From Symbiodinium natans (Eukaryota > Sar > Dinophyceae > Suessiales > Symbiodiniaceae), in assembly GCA_905221605.1 (NCBI GenBank), contig CAJNDS010000214.1:1-57500 (forward strand): a stretch of 57,500 nt of DNA, in the 5' to 3' direction. The position numbers and the translations under genes were made by a program. Below, piece after piece: positions 34,946 through 43,291 of this stretch; positions within the stretch are counted from its first letter, which is position 1, and every line of letters begins with the position of its first letter. Below the pieces are notes generated by a model, which was not told the DNA's origin, searched no databases, and saw only the letters and a program-made list of their open reading frames with translations.

Positions 34946-35596
34946 TCTCCTTTTGAACCTCTTGTCAGCTTTGTCTCAGCATCCACGCCTGGGGCATGAA
35001 CTGGCACCCGGAACCTGGGGACGAGCCTGCAGGACTTCAAGACTGGAAGCATCTTTCCTGATTTTGGTTTTGGTTTTTTGGTGTTTAGTGAAGGCCAAGA
35101 TCAGCTTCCGTATGTTCCTATCTATTAGAAAAAACAGAGACGCCTGAAAATTGGGTCTCGGGGAAAGTCAAGGGTGAGAGTTTGCGGGAGGCTGTGGGGA
35201 GAAGGGTCTAGCGCCTTCGGTTTGGAAAGAGCGGCATGACTTCAGTGTAGTTGTGTTGGGTTTTTCATGGTTTTGCACTGCAACCATGAAACATGTGTTG
35301 CTTGCAAGCTCCACGTCCAAGCTCTTTGGCAACGTCTTGCTCTATTTTCGGCCAACCGGGTTTCCCTACGGAGGTACGCCTCGTTCATGGTTGGCTTCTC
35401 CTTGGTGGGCTTCCTACTTTCGCGGGTCTGGCACAGATCTTGCAGAGATCGATAGTACGTCTTGAAAAAGGATCGAAGGGTGGATCATAATCGATAGAAT
35501 CATGTGGCGTTTTGAGGCCCCAAATTCAATCATCTCGGTCAAAATCAAAAGACGATAAAAATAAGAATAGGATATTCATATATTCAAAATCTATAA

Positions 35597-35961
35597 TATA
35601 TTGATATATGTGAAATTGCTAGTTACGAATATTTCGGAAGCATTTTACGGGTTTCGGTAGAAGAAGGAAATATTCTCATTGAAAATGAACATGAGAAATA
35701 TTTCAAAAGATTTCTATCTAATTTTCCCATTTATTTAATTTTGCGATATATGACAAGACTTTTCGGAAGATAATAAATAATATTGGATTCAATATTGGGT
35801 TTTCCAGAATGTATGAGGAGCAAGAAATATTAAGATCCGGTTTATTATGGGTAAGAACTCGAAAATTTGGAGAATACGATTTATTATGGATTAGAAAGAA
35901 TTTTTATATTGGGAATACGATTGAGAGGAATCTTTGGATTCGAGAGGACGATTCATTATAG
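35597..35961 (+). pseudogene. Decayed open frames in AT-rich island 2
   Basis: In a strongly AT-rich stretch (about 35480-36010), one plus frame of 58 codons (35597-35773, with HEKYFKRFLSNFPIYLILRY) is followed by another from an ATG at 35809 to a TAG at 35959 (50 codons, with SGLLWVRTRKFGEYDLLWIR). They lie in different frames, 35 bp apart. Both read like real protein and unlike the GC-richer neighbours. No family recognised. Relation to the other two AT-rich islands is possible but not shown. Confidence 0.4.
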
Positions 35962-36017
35962 GAAAGAGTGGAATAGAAAGAATCATTCTGAGAAAGAATG
36001 GAATAGAAAATCTACTC

Positions 36018-36425
36018 TATAAAACGCTACGGTCAAACCAGCCCTATGCGGTGCGTCACGCCTCGGAGTGCCCCAGCCCCAAAATTTTCCGGAAATTTCT
36101 GGACCCCGGCGAGCAAGCCGCTTTGGCCTACCCGGGACCCAAAATTTCCGGGAAATTTTGGGGCTTGGGTTGTGCCCTTTGAAAGGCTGGGCCTCTTCGA
36201 CGGCCGCAAGCCGGATTCGCTCCCCTAAATTTCTGGAAAATTTCTGGTTCCGGGTAGCCCGAAGCCTCGGTCCCTAAATTTCCGGAAAATTTGCTTCATC
36301 GCTTTCCTAAATTTTCCGAAAATTTATACACCCAAAATTTTCAGGAAATTTAGGAAACGGATGCAGCCTGATCATGTTCAGAAGCCACGGCCCAGCTCCC
36401 TAAATTTCCGGAAAATTTAGGGTGC
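36018..36425 (+). repeat. Palindromic TTTCCGGAAA array, copy 1
   Basis: At least seven near-palindromes around CTAAATTTCCGGAAAATTTAG occur between 36075 and 36425, spaced about 25-90 bp. Blocks from TATAAAACGCTACGGTC (36018) to 36357 recur at 37131-37325 in shorter form. Each core is a TTCnnGAA dyad. No gene in it. Confidence 0.85.
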
Positions 36426-36529
36426 TGGGTGGCCGAAAATGTCGAAGCATTGTTGACCGCTTGAACCGTTGAGTTCAGGTGTTGATCATTTGCCATGTTG
36501 CTGCATGCTTTCATTGCATGCTTTCATTG

Positions 36530-36687
36530 TTTTCAATCGTGCTTTGTTTTGTGGCATTACAAAGCTAAAATATTAAACAGGACTTTTACTTCACTTCCAA
36601 GATGAGCGCATCACCTGGCATTACCAGGATATTACGAGCGTGCTTTGTTTTATGGCATTACAAAGCGCATTACCTGGCAATACCAGG

Positions 36688-36688
<1 letters not shown>
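36530..36688 (+). repeat. Short duplicated blocks before the CGT tract
   Basis: GTGCTTTGTTTTGTGGCATT and the following ACAAAGC recur about 100 bp later with one change, and CACCTGGCATTACCAGG recurs as TACCTGGCAATACCAGG. Both blocks contain small dyads. Confidence 0.75.
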
Positions 36689-37127
<439 letters not shown>

Positions 37128-37130
37128 TCA

Positions 37131-37325
37131 ATTCTATAAAATGCTATGGTCAACTTAATCTTATGCGGCACGCTACACGTCGGAGTGCTCTAGCCCTAAA
37201 ATTTTACGGAAATTTCTGAGTCTGGGTAGCCCGAAATTTCGATCTCTAAATTTCCGGAAAATTTGCTTCATCATTTTCCTAAATTTTCAGAAAATTTATA
37301 CGTCCAAAATTTTCAGGAAATTTAC
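37131..37325 (+). repeat. Palindromic TTTCCGGAAA array, copy 2
   Basis: A shorter direct copy of 36018-36357. It has the same lead-in (CTATAAAATGCTATGGTCAA), the same GCTTCATC spacer and four palindromic cores. It ends about 130 bp before element B. Confidence 0.85.
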
Positions 37326-37456
37326 GTTAGCCGCCTATATTATAGATTTCATCTTAGGTGCGAGCGACATCTGCGTCCAAAAGCACCAATTATAGATGCT
37401 CCAGGATTTCAAAAATCCACGAAGATCGTACAGAATAGAATGAAATTTAGGAAATG

Positions 37457-37635
37457 TGTTAAACATCTACGCAGTACAGGAAGCTGTGCACCAGGTGCAT
37501 GTGGAATGCACACCAGAGCCTCGGAACGTCTTGTCGACGACAGGCTCGAACAAGGACACACACCGCAGCGAACCCAGGAAAAGTGCGGAGTGTCCCAGCT
37601 TTTCAGTTAGCTTTAGATTGACCCTATCTTTGACA
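37457..37635 (+). repeat. 5' LTR of element B
   Basis: 179 bp, TGTTAAAC to TTGACA. Very short for a copia LTR. It contains two small dyads (GTGCATGTGGAATGCAC; TTGTCGACGACA). No TATA-like sequence is obvious. Confidence 0.97.
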
Positions 37636-39686
37636 TGGTAGCGGAGCTGCCGTTCCAGGAACCAGAGGCAGCGATGATGCTACACATAGCAGGAGTAGGA
37701 ATCGTCCTCATAGCCATGATGGCTTCTCTCGTCTGTGGGATGATACAAATGTGGAAACAGGAAAAGAATGTCGAAGTCCGAGAGTTCTTCGAGTACCTCC
37801 CCACAGTCCGGATAGCAACAAGAGCAGGAAGAAGGTGCCACAAACCAGGTTGTGGTCACATCAGGAACCTGACGGTTGCTGGTGGAAGAGTGAGGGACTT
37901 TGCCCCTTGCTTCAATTGCTTCCCTGAACGATACACGATTCAGGAAGTGAAGACGAGGAACATGAGATGCTACGGAATGGCAGCAGGCATAGTGCTGCTG
38001 GTTGGTTTTGCCCTGGGGAGCCTCGCCACTTTGTGCGGGATGAGCATGACTCCAGGAAGATATGGCTTCGAAGAGAATCCGTGGCAGGCCCTTGGACCCG
38101 GAAGAGCCAAGGATGAACTTGCCCTTGGAGATGACAGATCCTCCAAGGAAGAAAGACGTGGGAGAAAGGTGATTGCCGAGATTGACGAGAGTGAGTTGAT
38201 GGTTGTGTGGACGAGCATCCCAGGAAAGCCCAATACGCATTCTCAGAAGAACTACGACAAGTACTCCGTGAACCAGGACTTCATGAATGCCTACACGATT
38301 AGGAGCATCGACATGTACATGAGTGAAGAAGATGAGAGCCTTGAGTCCGGCTACGCTCCTAGGTACCTAGTAGATGAGAAGCTAGTAGATGAGAAGCTAG
38401 AAGAAGGAAAGTTTCACAATATAGAAAAGATCCCTTTCAAGGAACAGTTCGAACAGCTAGAAAAGAAGTTTCACGACGTCGTGCACAGCTTAGTGTTTGA
38501 AGGAATTCATCTTGTAGTTTTCGCAGGAACACCTCTAGGAATGATTACTTGGATCATCCTATCGTACTTCTCACGATTGTTCTTTACAGCAGTACAGAAA
38601 AGAACGAAGAGAGCGAAAGAGCCCAAAAGGAAAAGCAGGAGAAGAAGAGCAGAAGTGAGGAGACAGCACAAGACAATGTTTCTTGTTGTGCTTGTGAACA
38701 GTAACTTGGAAGCAGCCAAAGGAATGGAAGATGCACTACAGAGACTTGCAGAAATCAACCAGCAAACGCTTCAAGGAATACAAACCTTAGCAGAAGAGAT
38801 GAGGAGCAGTGCAGCAGCCGGCACAGCCCGAGAGCAAAGCATCACAGCAAGCTTCAGCAATACACTGCAGGCAATTCAGCAGCAGAGTGCAGAGGCACAA
38901 CACATTTTGCTTCAAGCACAGGAAACAGCAGTGACAACTTTCGAGGAGATCGGAAGCAGCCTAGAGAGAGCAGTGAAAGGAAGAAAGCCAGGTGACGTTG
39001 AGCTTCACAAACTCATCAAGCCTCCAGAAATATTTTCTCCAGGAACTTGGCAAGAAGAAAAGAATGGTTTCATGGAGTTCAAGCAACGACTTCGAGTCTG
39101 GCTTGGCGCTATGGATGAAGATCTTGTGGAAACCATGGACCTCGTGGAGAACGACCTAAGGAAGAATGAAGTGCTGGACATGAAAGATATGACTGATGAG
39201 GCCAAAACGCAAAGCAGGAAGTTGTATAGCATTTTAGCGTCTTACACCAAAGGCAGACCGTATCGTGTGGTTCGCCATACGACAGAAGAGAACGGTATGG
39301 AAGCCTATAGGATGCTGTTGTTAGAATACCAGCCTGTGAATAGAGCAAGATCGCTGGAACTTTTCCACAACATCATGAATTTCCGTTTTGCCAAGGACAA
39401 AGGCATTGCAGAGAACATCCTCGAATATGAGGAACGCATTGAGCAGTACGAGAAGTCCACTGGAGAAAAGGTGCAGGAAAACTTGAAGGTTAGCACATTG
39501 ATTCAAGGAATGAAGCCTGAAGTAAAGAGACATTTGTTGCTCAACCTAGATGAGAAGACGAAGTACCCGGCACTTAGGCAGTATCTTGTGAACTATGAGT
39601 CGACCGAGAAGTGGACCAATTCGCTTACGATTCCACGAATCTTACGCAGTCCCAAGGAACACCCTATAGGACCACTACTGACCTAA
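37635..39686 (+). CDS. gag: Gag of element B with N-terminal membrane region
   Basis: 683 codons. The ATG uses the last base of the LTR and the first two of the primer-binding site. Residues 13-39, about 114-135 and about 290-318 are hydrophobic enough to span a membrane. Between the first two lies a Cys/His cluster (RCHKPGCGH then PCFNC). A strongly basic block follows (about 325-350), then a long helix, then a capsid-like region from about 460 (PPEIFSPGTWQEEKNGFMEF). Copia Gag proteins normally lack membrane segments, so this one may assemble at a membrane. The nucleocapsid part lies in the next frame (-1, overlap 39611-39686). Confidence 0.85.
   Translation: MVAELPFQEPEAAMMLHIAGVGIVLIAMMASLVCGMIQMWKQEKNVEVREFFEYLPTVRIATRAGRRCHKPGCGHIRNLTVAGGRVRDFAPCFNCFPERYTIQEVKTRNMRCYGMAAGIVLLVGFALGSLATLCGMSMTPGRYGFEENPWQALGPGRAKDELALGDDRSSKEERRGRKVIAEIDESELMVVWTSIPGKPNTHSQKNYDKYSVNQDFMNAYTIRSIDMYMSEEDESLESGYAPRYLVDEKLVDEKLEEGKFHNIEKIPFKEQFEQLEKKFHDVVHSLVFEGIHLVVFAGTPLGMITWIILSYFSRLFFTAVQKRTKRAKEPKRKSRRRRAEVRRQHKTMFLVVLVNSNLEAAKGMEDALQRLAEINQQTLQGIQTLAEEMRSSAAAGTAREQSITASFSNTLQAIQQQSAEAQHILLQAQETAVTTFEEIGSSLERAVKGRKPGDVELHKLIKPPEIFSPGTWQEEKNGFMEFKQRLRVWLGAMDEDLVETMDLVENDLRKNEVLDMKDMTDEAKTQSRKLYSILASYTKGRPYRVVRHTTEENGMEAYRMLLLEYQPVNRARSLELFHNIMNFRFAKDKGIAENILEYEERIEQYEKSTGEKVQENLKVSTLIQGMKPEVKRHLLLNLDEKTKYPALRQYLVNYESTEKWTNSLTIPRILRSPKEHPIGPLLT
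37636..37647 (+). promoter_or_regulatory. Primer-binding site of element B
   Basis: TGGTAGCGGAGC directly follows the LTR. It is complementary to a tRNA ending GCTCCGCTACCA, as expected for an initiator tRNA-Met with an AGCGGAG acceptor stem. The same 12 bases are also codons 1-5 of gag. Confidence 0.75.
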
Positions 39687-40207
39687 TCGACAAGGGAGAA
39701 GATCATCAGGGTGTTGCAGCCATGGATGTGTCTCAGGCTTGGAAAGGCAAAGGTAGAGATTGGTACGGGTACAAAGGTAAAGGAAAGAAAGGTGGTAAGG
39801 ATTCAGGCAAGGATTCAGGCAAAGGTGGTTTCAAAGGTCGAGGCAAAGGAAAAGGTAGAGGCAAAGGCAGAGGTGGAAACTGGAAAGGCCGAGGTAGAGG
39901 CTTTAGAGGTTTCAAAGGCAGAGGAAAAGGCTACAAAGGGTTCAAAGGTAACTACAAAGGTAAAGGCAAAGGAAAGGCCCAAGCAGCTACAGGAGTTTGC
40001 CATTACTGCCAGAAGTATGGACACTTTGAGGCCCAGTGTAGGAAGAAACAGAGAGACATGGGGTACACGGCTAGGAATGTAGAAATGCAGGAAACTCAGA
40101 GTGAAGCCCCAAGTAGAGGAACAGCCTCAACCCAAGCTCCAACATCGAGAACAGCGACAACATCAGCCAGTTCATCAGGTCCCAGAAGCCGATCATCAGG
40201 ATGGTAA
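39611..40207 (+). CDS. gag: Nucleocapsid part of Gag, element B
   Basis: 198 codons in the -1 frame relative to the preceding Gag frame. A Gly/Lys/Arg-rich stretch (KGKG and RGRG repeats) is followed by a CCHC zinc knuckle, C130, C133, H138, C143 (CHYCQKYGHFEAQC), and a Ser/Thr-rich end. It binds RNA in the particle. The stop overlaps the next start as ATGGTAA at 40201-40207, which would allow termination-reinitiation. Confidence 0.9.
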   Translation: MDQFAYDSTNLTQSQGTPYRTTTDLIDKGEDHQGVAAMDVSQAWKGKGRDWYGYKGKGKKGGKDSGKDSGKGGFKGRGKGKGRGKGRGGNWKGRGRGFRGFKGRGKGYKGFKGNYKGKGKGKAQAATGVCHYCQKYGHFEAQCRKKQRDMGYTARNVEMQETQSEAPSRGTASTQAPTSRTATTSASSSGPRSRSSGW

Positions 40208-41883
40208 CAATGCACCACATCGGTGATCCACCGACCAGCTTTCCTGAGGAGTTCGAGCTGAGCGAAGACTCTGAGGAACTTGAAATTGACTACTTCGGGA
40301 GAGTTTTGATGGTTTCGGCTAGTTCAGGAAAGTCAGAGCAGGAATTTCAGATTGGAAGTGAGAGTGATGAAGAGAGTGAAGACATAGAGAAGGACCCCTT
40401 GTACTGTTGGTACACCTCAGAACCAGAGAACTTTGTTAGGACAGTGAGAGAGAGCCCAGGTGCAAAGGAAATTGAGGTTGTGCTTGACTCAGGCGCAGAT
40501 ATCTCATTAGCCCCTGTGTGGATGCGAAATTTCGGTAGGAAGGTCCCGGACCGACGCAGGATTGAACTCCGAGACGCTCAAGGAACTAGGATAAAGGTAC
40601 AGGACCAGCGGGTTATTGAGGTTGAGTTTGAGGATGTTGGTGGAAACTGTGTGAAGGTTGAGGAAGTCTTCTTGATTTCATCAGTTGTTCACCCTCTCTT
40701 AGCTGTAGGAAAATTGTTGAAGAAAGGTTGGGAATTTCGGAACGATAGTGAGATAGGAACTTTCTTGGTTGAAGGAAATACTTCCATAGCAGTAGCTTAC
40801 AACAACAATTCCCTCACCGCTAAAGCTTTTGTCAGGACAGTCTCGACATCCCAAACAACAGGAGTCCCTACGCCAATCTATCTCTGTGAAACGCTTAGGA
40901 ACCTCGTAGCTGAAGGTCGAATTGGATGGACAAGTGTGACCGAGCCCTATGTAGTCCACTACAGCCCAAAGAGCTCAGAGCATGTTGACCCAGCTATGAT
41001 GTATCCTCAAGGAAAACATCCTTTCAGAGCTGTTTTGGTTAGAGACACCGAAGGCTGGCAGCTCTTGCACTACAACGAAAGGTATGAAGAGCTAGAAGAA
41101 CCTTTTGGCCACATCTATGATGAGAGCCAGAACTTTGAGGTATTGACCTTGATCTCGTCCAAGGCATTTCCTCCTTACCTCATAGGAACACCCAAGAAAG
41201 CGGAAGACAGACGTACATTTGAAGAGTACACTGATGACAAGTGGTCTCTTAGCAAGGATGGAACTGAACTGATCAGGTACCACCACACGCCCAGGAAGAC
41301 ACGTTTTCATCCGCTCGACTTGAAGGACATTCCCGTAGAGCGTGAGAACCTCCAGAACGAGAGATCCACCTACGGAGAGGACCCAATGAACCATGAGTTC
41401 TTTGAGGACAAGATGCCATGGGTTGCAGATGAGTATGACAAGTTCTCATCACCTTTCGGAGTGAGATCATGGACAGGACAGTCTAAGTTCAGGTTGGTCT
41501 ACCCAGTAGATGGTTCAAAGGCCCAACAACAGGAACAAAGGCTCAAAACAGTCCCGGAGAATGAAAGCATGGAGATTGACGAACAGGAACCACAGGCCCC
41601 TGCACACAGGTATGAACTTCATGGAGAACTTACGTTCATTTATGATGGTCATGAGTACAACCAGCAGAACAGCCTGAAGATCCTCAAGGAAGTGTGTACA
41701 GAATTTGGAGTGTCTAAGAATGGCTCAAAACAGGACCTCCTTAGAAGGCTCAGTAGGAAGATCATGGAAGATGAGAGACGGTTAGGACTCAACACTGCTC
41801 AAAGTACCAGGAATATGCCATTCCACAACCGCTCAAGGACCAAGTCATGCCCAAACCTGAAGAAGTTGAGGTACACAATTTGA
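40201..41883 (+). CDS. pol: Protease region of Pol with SAP-like domain, element B
   Basis: 560 codons starting at the ATG in ATGGTAA. The aspartic protease motif LDSGAD is at D96. The middle part shows no recognised fold. Residues about 490-521 fit a SAP domain (NSLKILKEVCTEFG, then NGSKQDLLRRL), a small DNA-binding helix-extended loop-helix that in host proteins targets AT-rich or scaffold DNA. It sits just before the integrase. The end overlaps the integrase frame by 37 bases in the -1 direction, with a CCCAAAC heptamer in the overlap. Confidence 0.85.
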   Translation: MVTMHHIGDPPTSFPEEFELSEDSEELEIDYFGRVLMVSASSGKSEQEFQIGSESDEESEDIEKDPLYCWYTSEPENFVRTVRESPGAKEIEVVLDSGADISLAPVWMRNFGRKVPDRRRIELRDAQGTRIKVQDQRVIEVEFEDVGGNCVKVEEVFLISSVVHPLLAVGKLLKKGWEFRNDSEIGTFLVEGNTSIAVAYNNNSLTAKAFVRTVSTSQTTGVPTPIYLCETLRNLVAEGRIGWTSVTEPYVVHYSPKSSEHVDPAMMYPQGKHPFRAVLVRDTEGWQLLHYNERYEELEEPFGHIYDESQNFEVLTLISSKAFPPYLIGTPKKAEDRRTFEEYTDDKWSLSKDGTELIRYHHTPRKTRFHPLDLKDIPVERENLQNERSTYGEDPMNHEFFEDKMPWVADEYDKFSSPFGVRSWTGQSKFRLVYPVDGSKAQQQEQRLKTVPENESMEIDEQEPQAPAHRYELHGELTFIYDGHEYNQQNSLKILKEVCTEFGVSKNGSKQDLLRRLSRKIMEDERRLGLNTAQSTRNMPFHNRSRTKSCPNLKKLRYTI

Positions 41884-42527
41884 CACATTTACCGTATGCC
41901 ACTTGGTGTCCAGTATGTGTTGCGTGCAAAGGAAAAGAGTCGCCACATCCAACTCAAAGCCCTGAGAAGGAACGATCGTCTAGACCCACATTGTGTATGG
42001 ATTTCTGTTTTACAGGAACAAGTCATGATGAAGCCCCGACGGCAGTCAACTTGGTTTGCATTGACTCTTGGAGTAGGAGCATTGCTTGCATTCCAACTGC
42101 AACCAAAGGAAAAGGTTTGATCGAGCACATTGGCGAAAGCGTTACGTACATGAGCACTCAACTTCAGTACCAGACTATCAACTTGAAGGCAGACAATGAA
42201 GGAACCATGAAGAAGCTCAAGCAGATCATCCTGAAACAAAGGTCAGCTCTAGGACTAGGAACAACCCTTCAAGATGCAGTTTCAGGCCAGAAGGAAACCA
42301 ATGGCATGGCAGAGCGTGCAATTCAAACTGTGCGTAGGCAAGCCCTCACGTTGATTCAAGGTTTGCAGGAACAGGCAAAGGTGTTGATAGCACATACTCA
42401 CCCCTTGTTCAGTTGGGCATTCAGGCATGCAGCTTGGATTCTGAATAGGTACCACAGACACAGTGCTACTGGTATGACACCTTATGAGTTTGTTGCAGGA
42501 AGACCTTATGAAGGAACACTTTGCTAG
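41847..42527 (+). CDS. pol: Integrase, zinc and catalytic domains, element B
   Basis: The zinc-binding site is H10, H14, C21, C24, and the catalytic acids are D52 (CMDFCF), D116 (KADNEG) and E156 (NGMAERAIQ). The last two are 39 residues apart rather than the usual 35. The frame ends in TAG at 42525, immediately followed in the same frame by FGESLMVLANRTG, which is the normal continuation of a copia integrase (FGE then a hydrophobic strand). The TAG is therefore a nonsense or readthrough codon, not a natural end. Confidence 0.9.
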   Translation: MPKPEEVEVHNLTHLPYATWCPVCVACKGKESPHPTQSPEKERSSRPTLCMDFCFTGTSHDEAPTAVNLVCIDSWSRSIACIPTATKGKGLIEHIGESVTYMSTQLQYQTINLKADNEGTMKKLKQIILKQRSALGLGTTLQDAVSGQKETNGMAERAIQTVRRQALTLIQGLQEQAKVLIAHTHPLFSWAFRHAAWILNRYHRHSATGMTPYEFVAGRPYEGTLC

Positions 42528-42539
42528 TTTGGTGAGAGT

Positions 42540-43220
42540 TTGATGGTCTTGGCGAACAGGACTGGCGTCAATATCAAGAAAGGTGACCCTCAATGGCTGA
42601 GAGGAGTTTTCTTAGGAAAGACTGACAACAACCTCTTCATTACGTGGCACATGGATGGCATCAAGACCAGTAGATCTGTGAAGAGATGCCCCCATCATTT
42701 TGACCTGGAAGCACGAACTAGTGTAGGAATCCACACTTGGGAAGTGAAGCACACAACGCTCACAACTCGCGTAGTTCCTAGGAAGAACCTACCAGGCCCC
42801 TCAGGAACACCAGCGCCTGTGACAGTGGTGGAGCCTCTAGGAGATCAACATGGCATTGGAGCCATTACTCCTGGAATACAGACACCTGTCATCGCAGGCG
42901 GGGCGAGTACACCAAAACCGTTAGGAACAGTCACCCCAAGAATTACGAACCTTCATGCAATGGCAAAGAAGGCAAAGGAACAAGAACAACTGCAAGCAGA
43001 ACCTGCAGCACTTGAGTGGATAGACCCAGGACCTGATGAGGCAGGCAGTGATGCAACGCCTACAAGTCAGCTGAGTCATCTGCAAAACAGAGGACCAGAA
43101 TCTGATGAAGCAGGTAGTGACAGCATGAGCACTGACCAAGAGAAGCAAGAGAGTCAAGGTAGTGAACTTTTGTTGCCTAGAGCACCGGCAGCAGTCAGAA
43201 GCATGAGTATGAAGACGTAG
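42540..43220 (+). CDS. pol: Integrase C-terminal region and linker, element B
   Basis: Same frame as the catalytic part and separated only by the TAG at 42525. It contains the beta-rich C-terminal integrase region (GDPQWLRGVFLGK, then FITWHMDGI) and a long linker rich in Pro, Glu and Ser. It overlaps the reverse transcriptase frame (open from 43181) by 40 bases in the -1 direction. Confidence 0.85.
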   Translation: MMVLANRTGVNIKKGDPQWLRGVFLGKTDNNLFITWHMDGIKTSRSVKRCPHHFDLEARTSVGIHTWEVKHTTLTTRVVPRKNLPGPSGTPAPVTVVEPLGDQHGIGAITPGIQTPVIAGGASTPKPLGTVTPRITNLHAMAKKAKEQEQLQAEPAALEWIDPGPDEAGSDATPTSQLSHLQNRGPESDEAGSDSMSTDQEKQESQGSELLLPRAPAAVRSMSMKT

Positions 43221-43291
43221 GAACTTCGTCCAAAATCCCAAGGACCGACGAGTCGCCGAAGAGGAAATTTCCACCGTTTAACGCAGGACGC

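Noticed and set aside
37452-37456. Target duplication for element B
   Set aside because: The five bases before the left LTR (AAATG) and after the right LTR (TATTA) do not match at any small offset.
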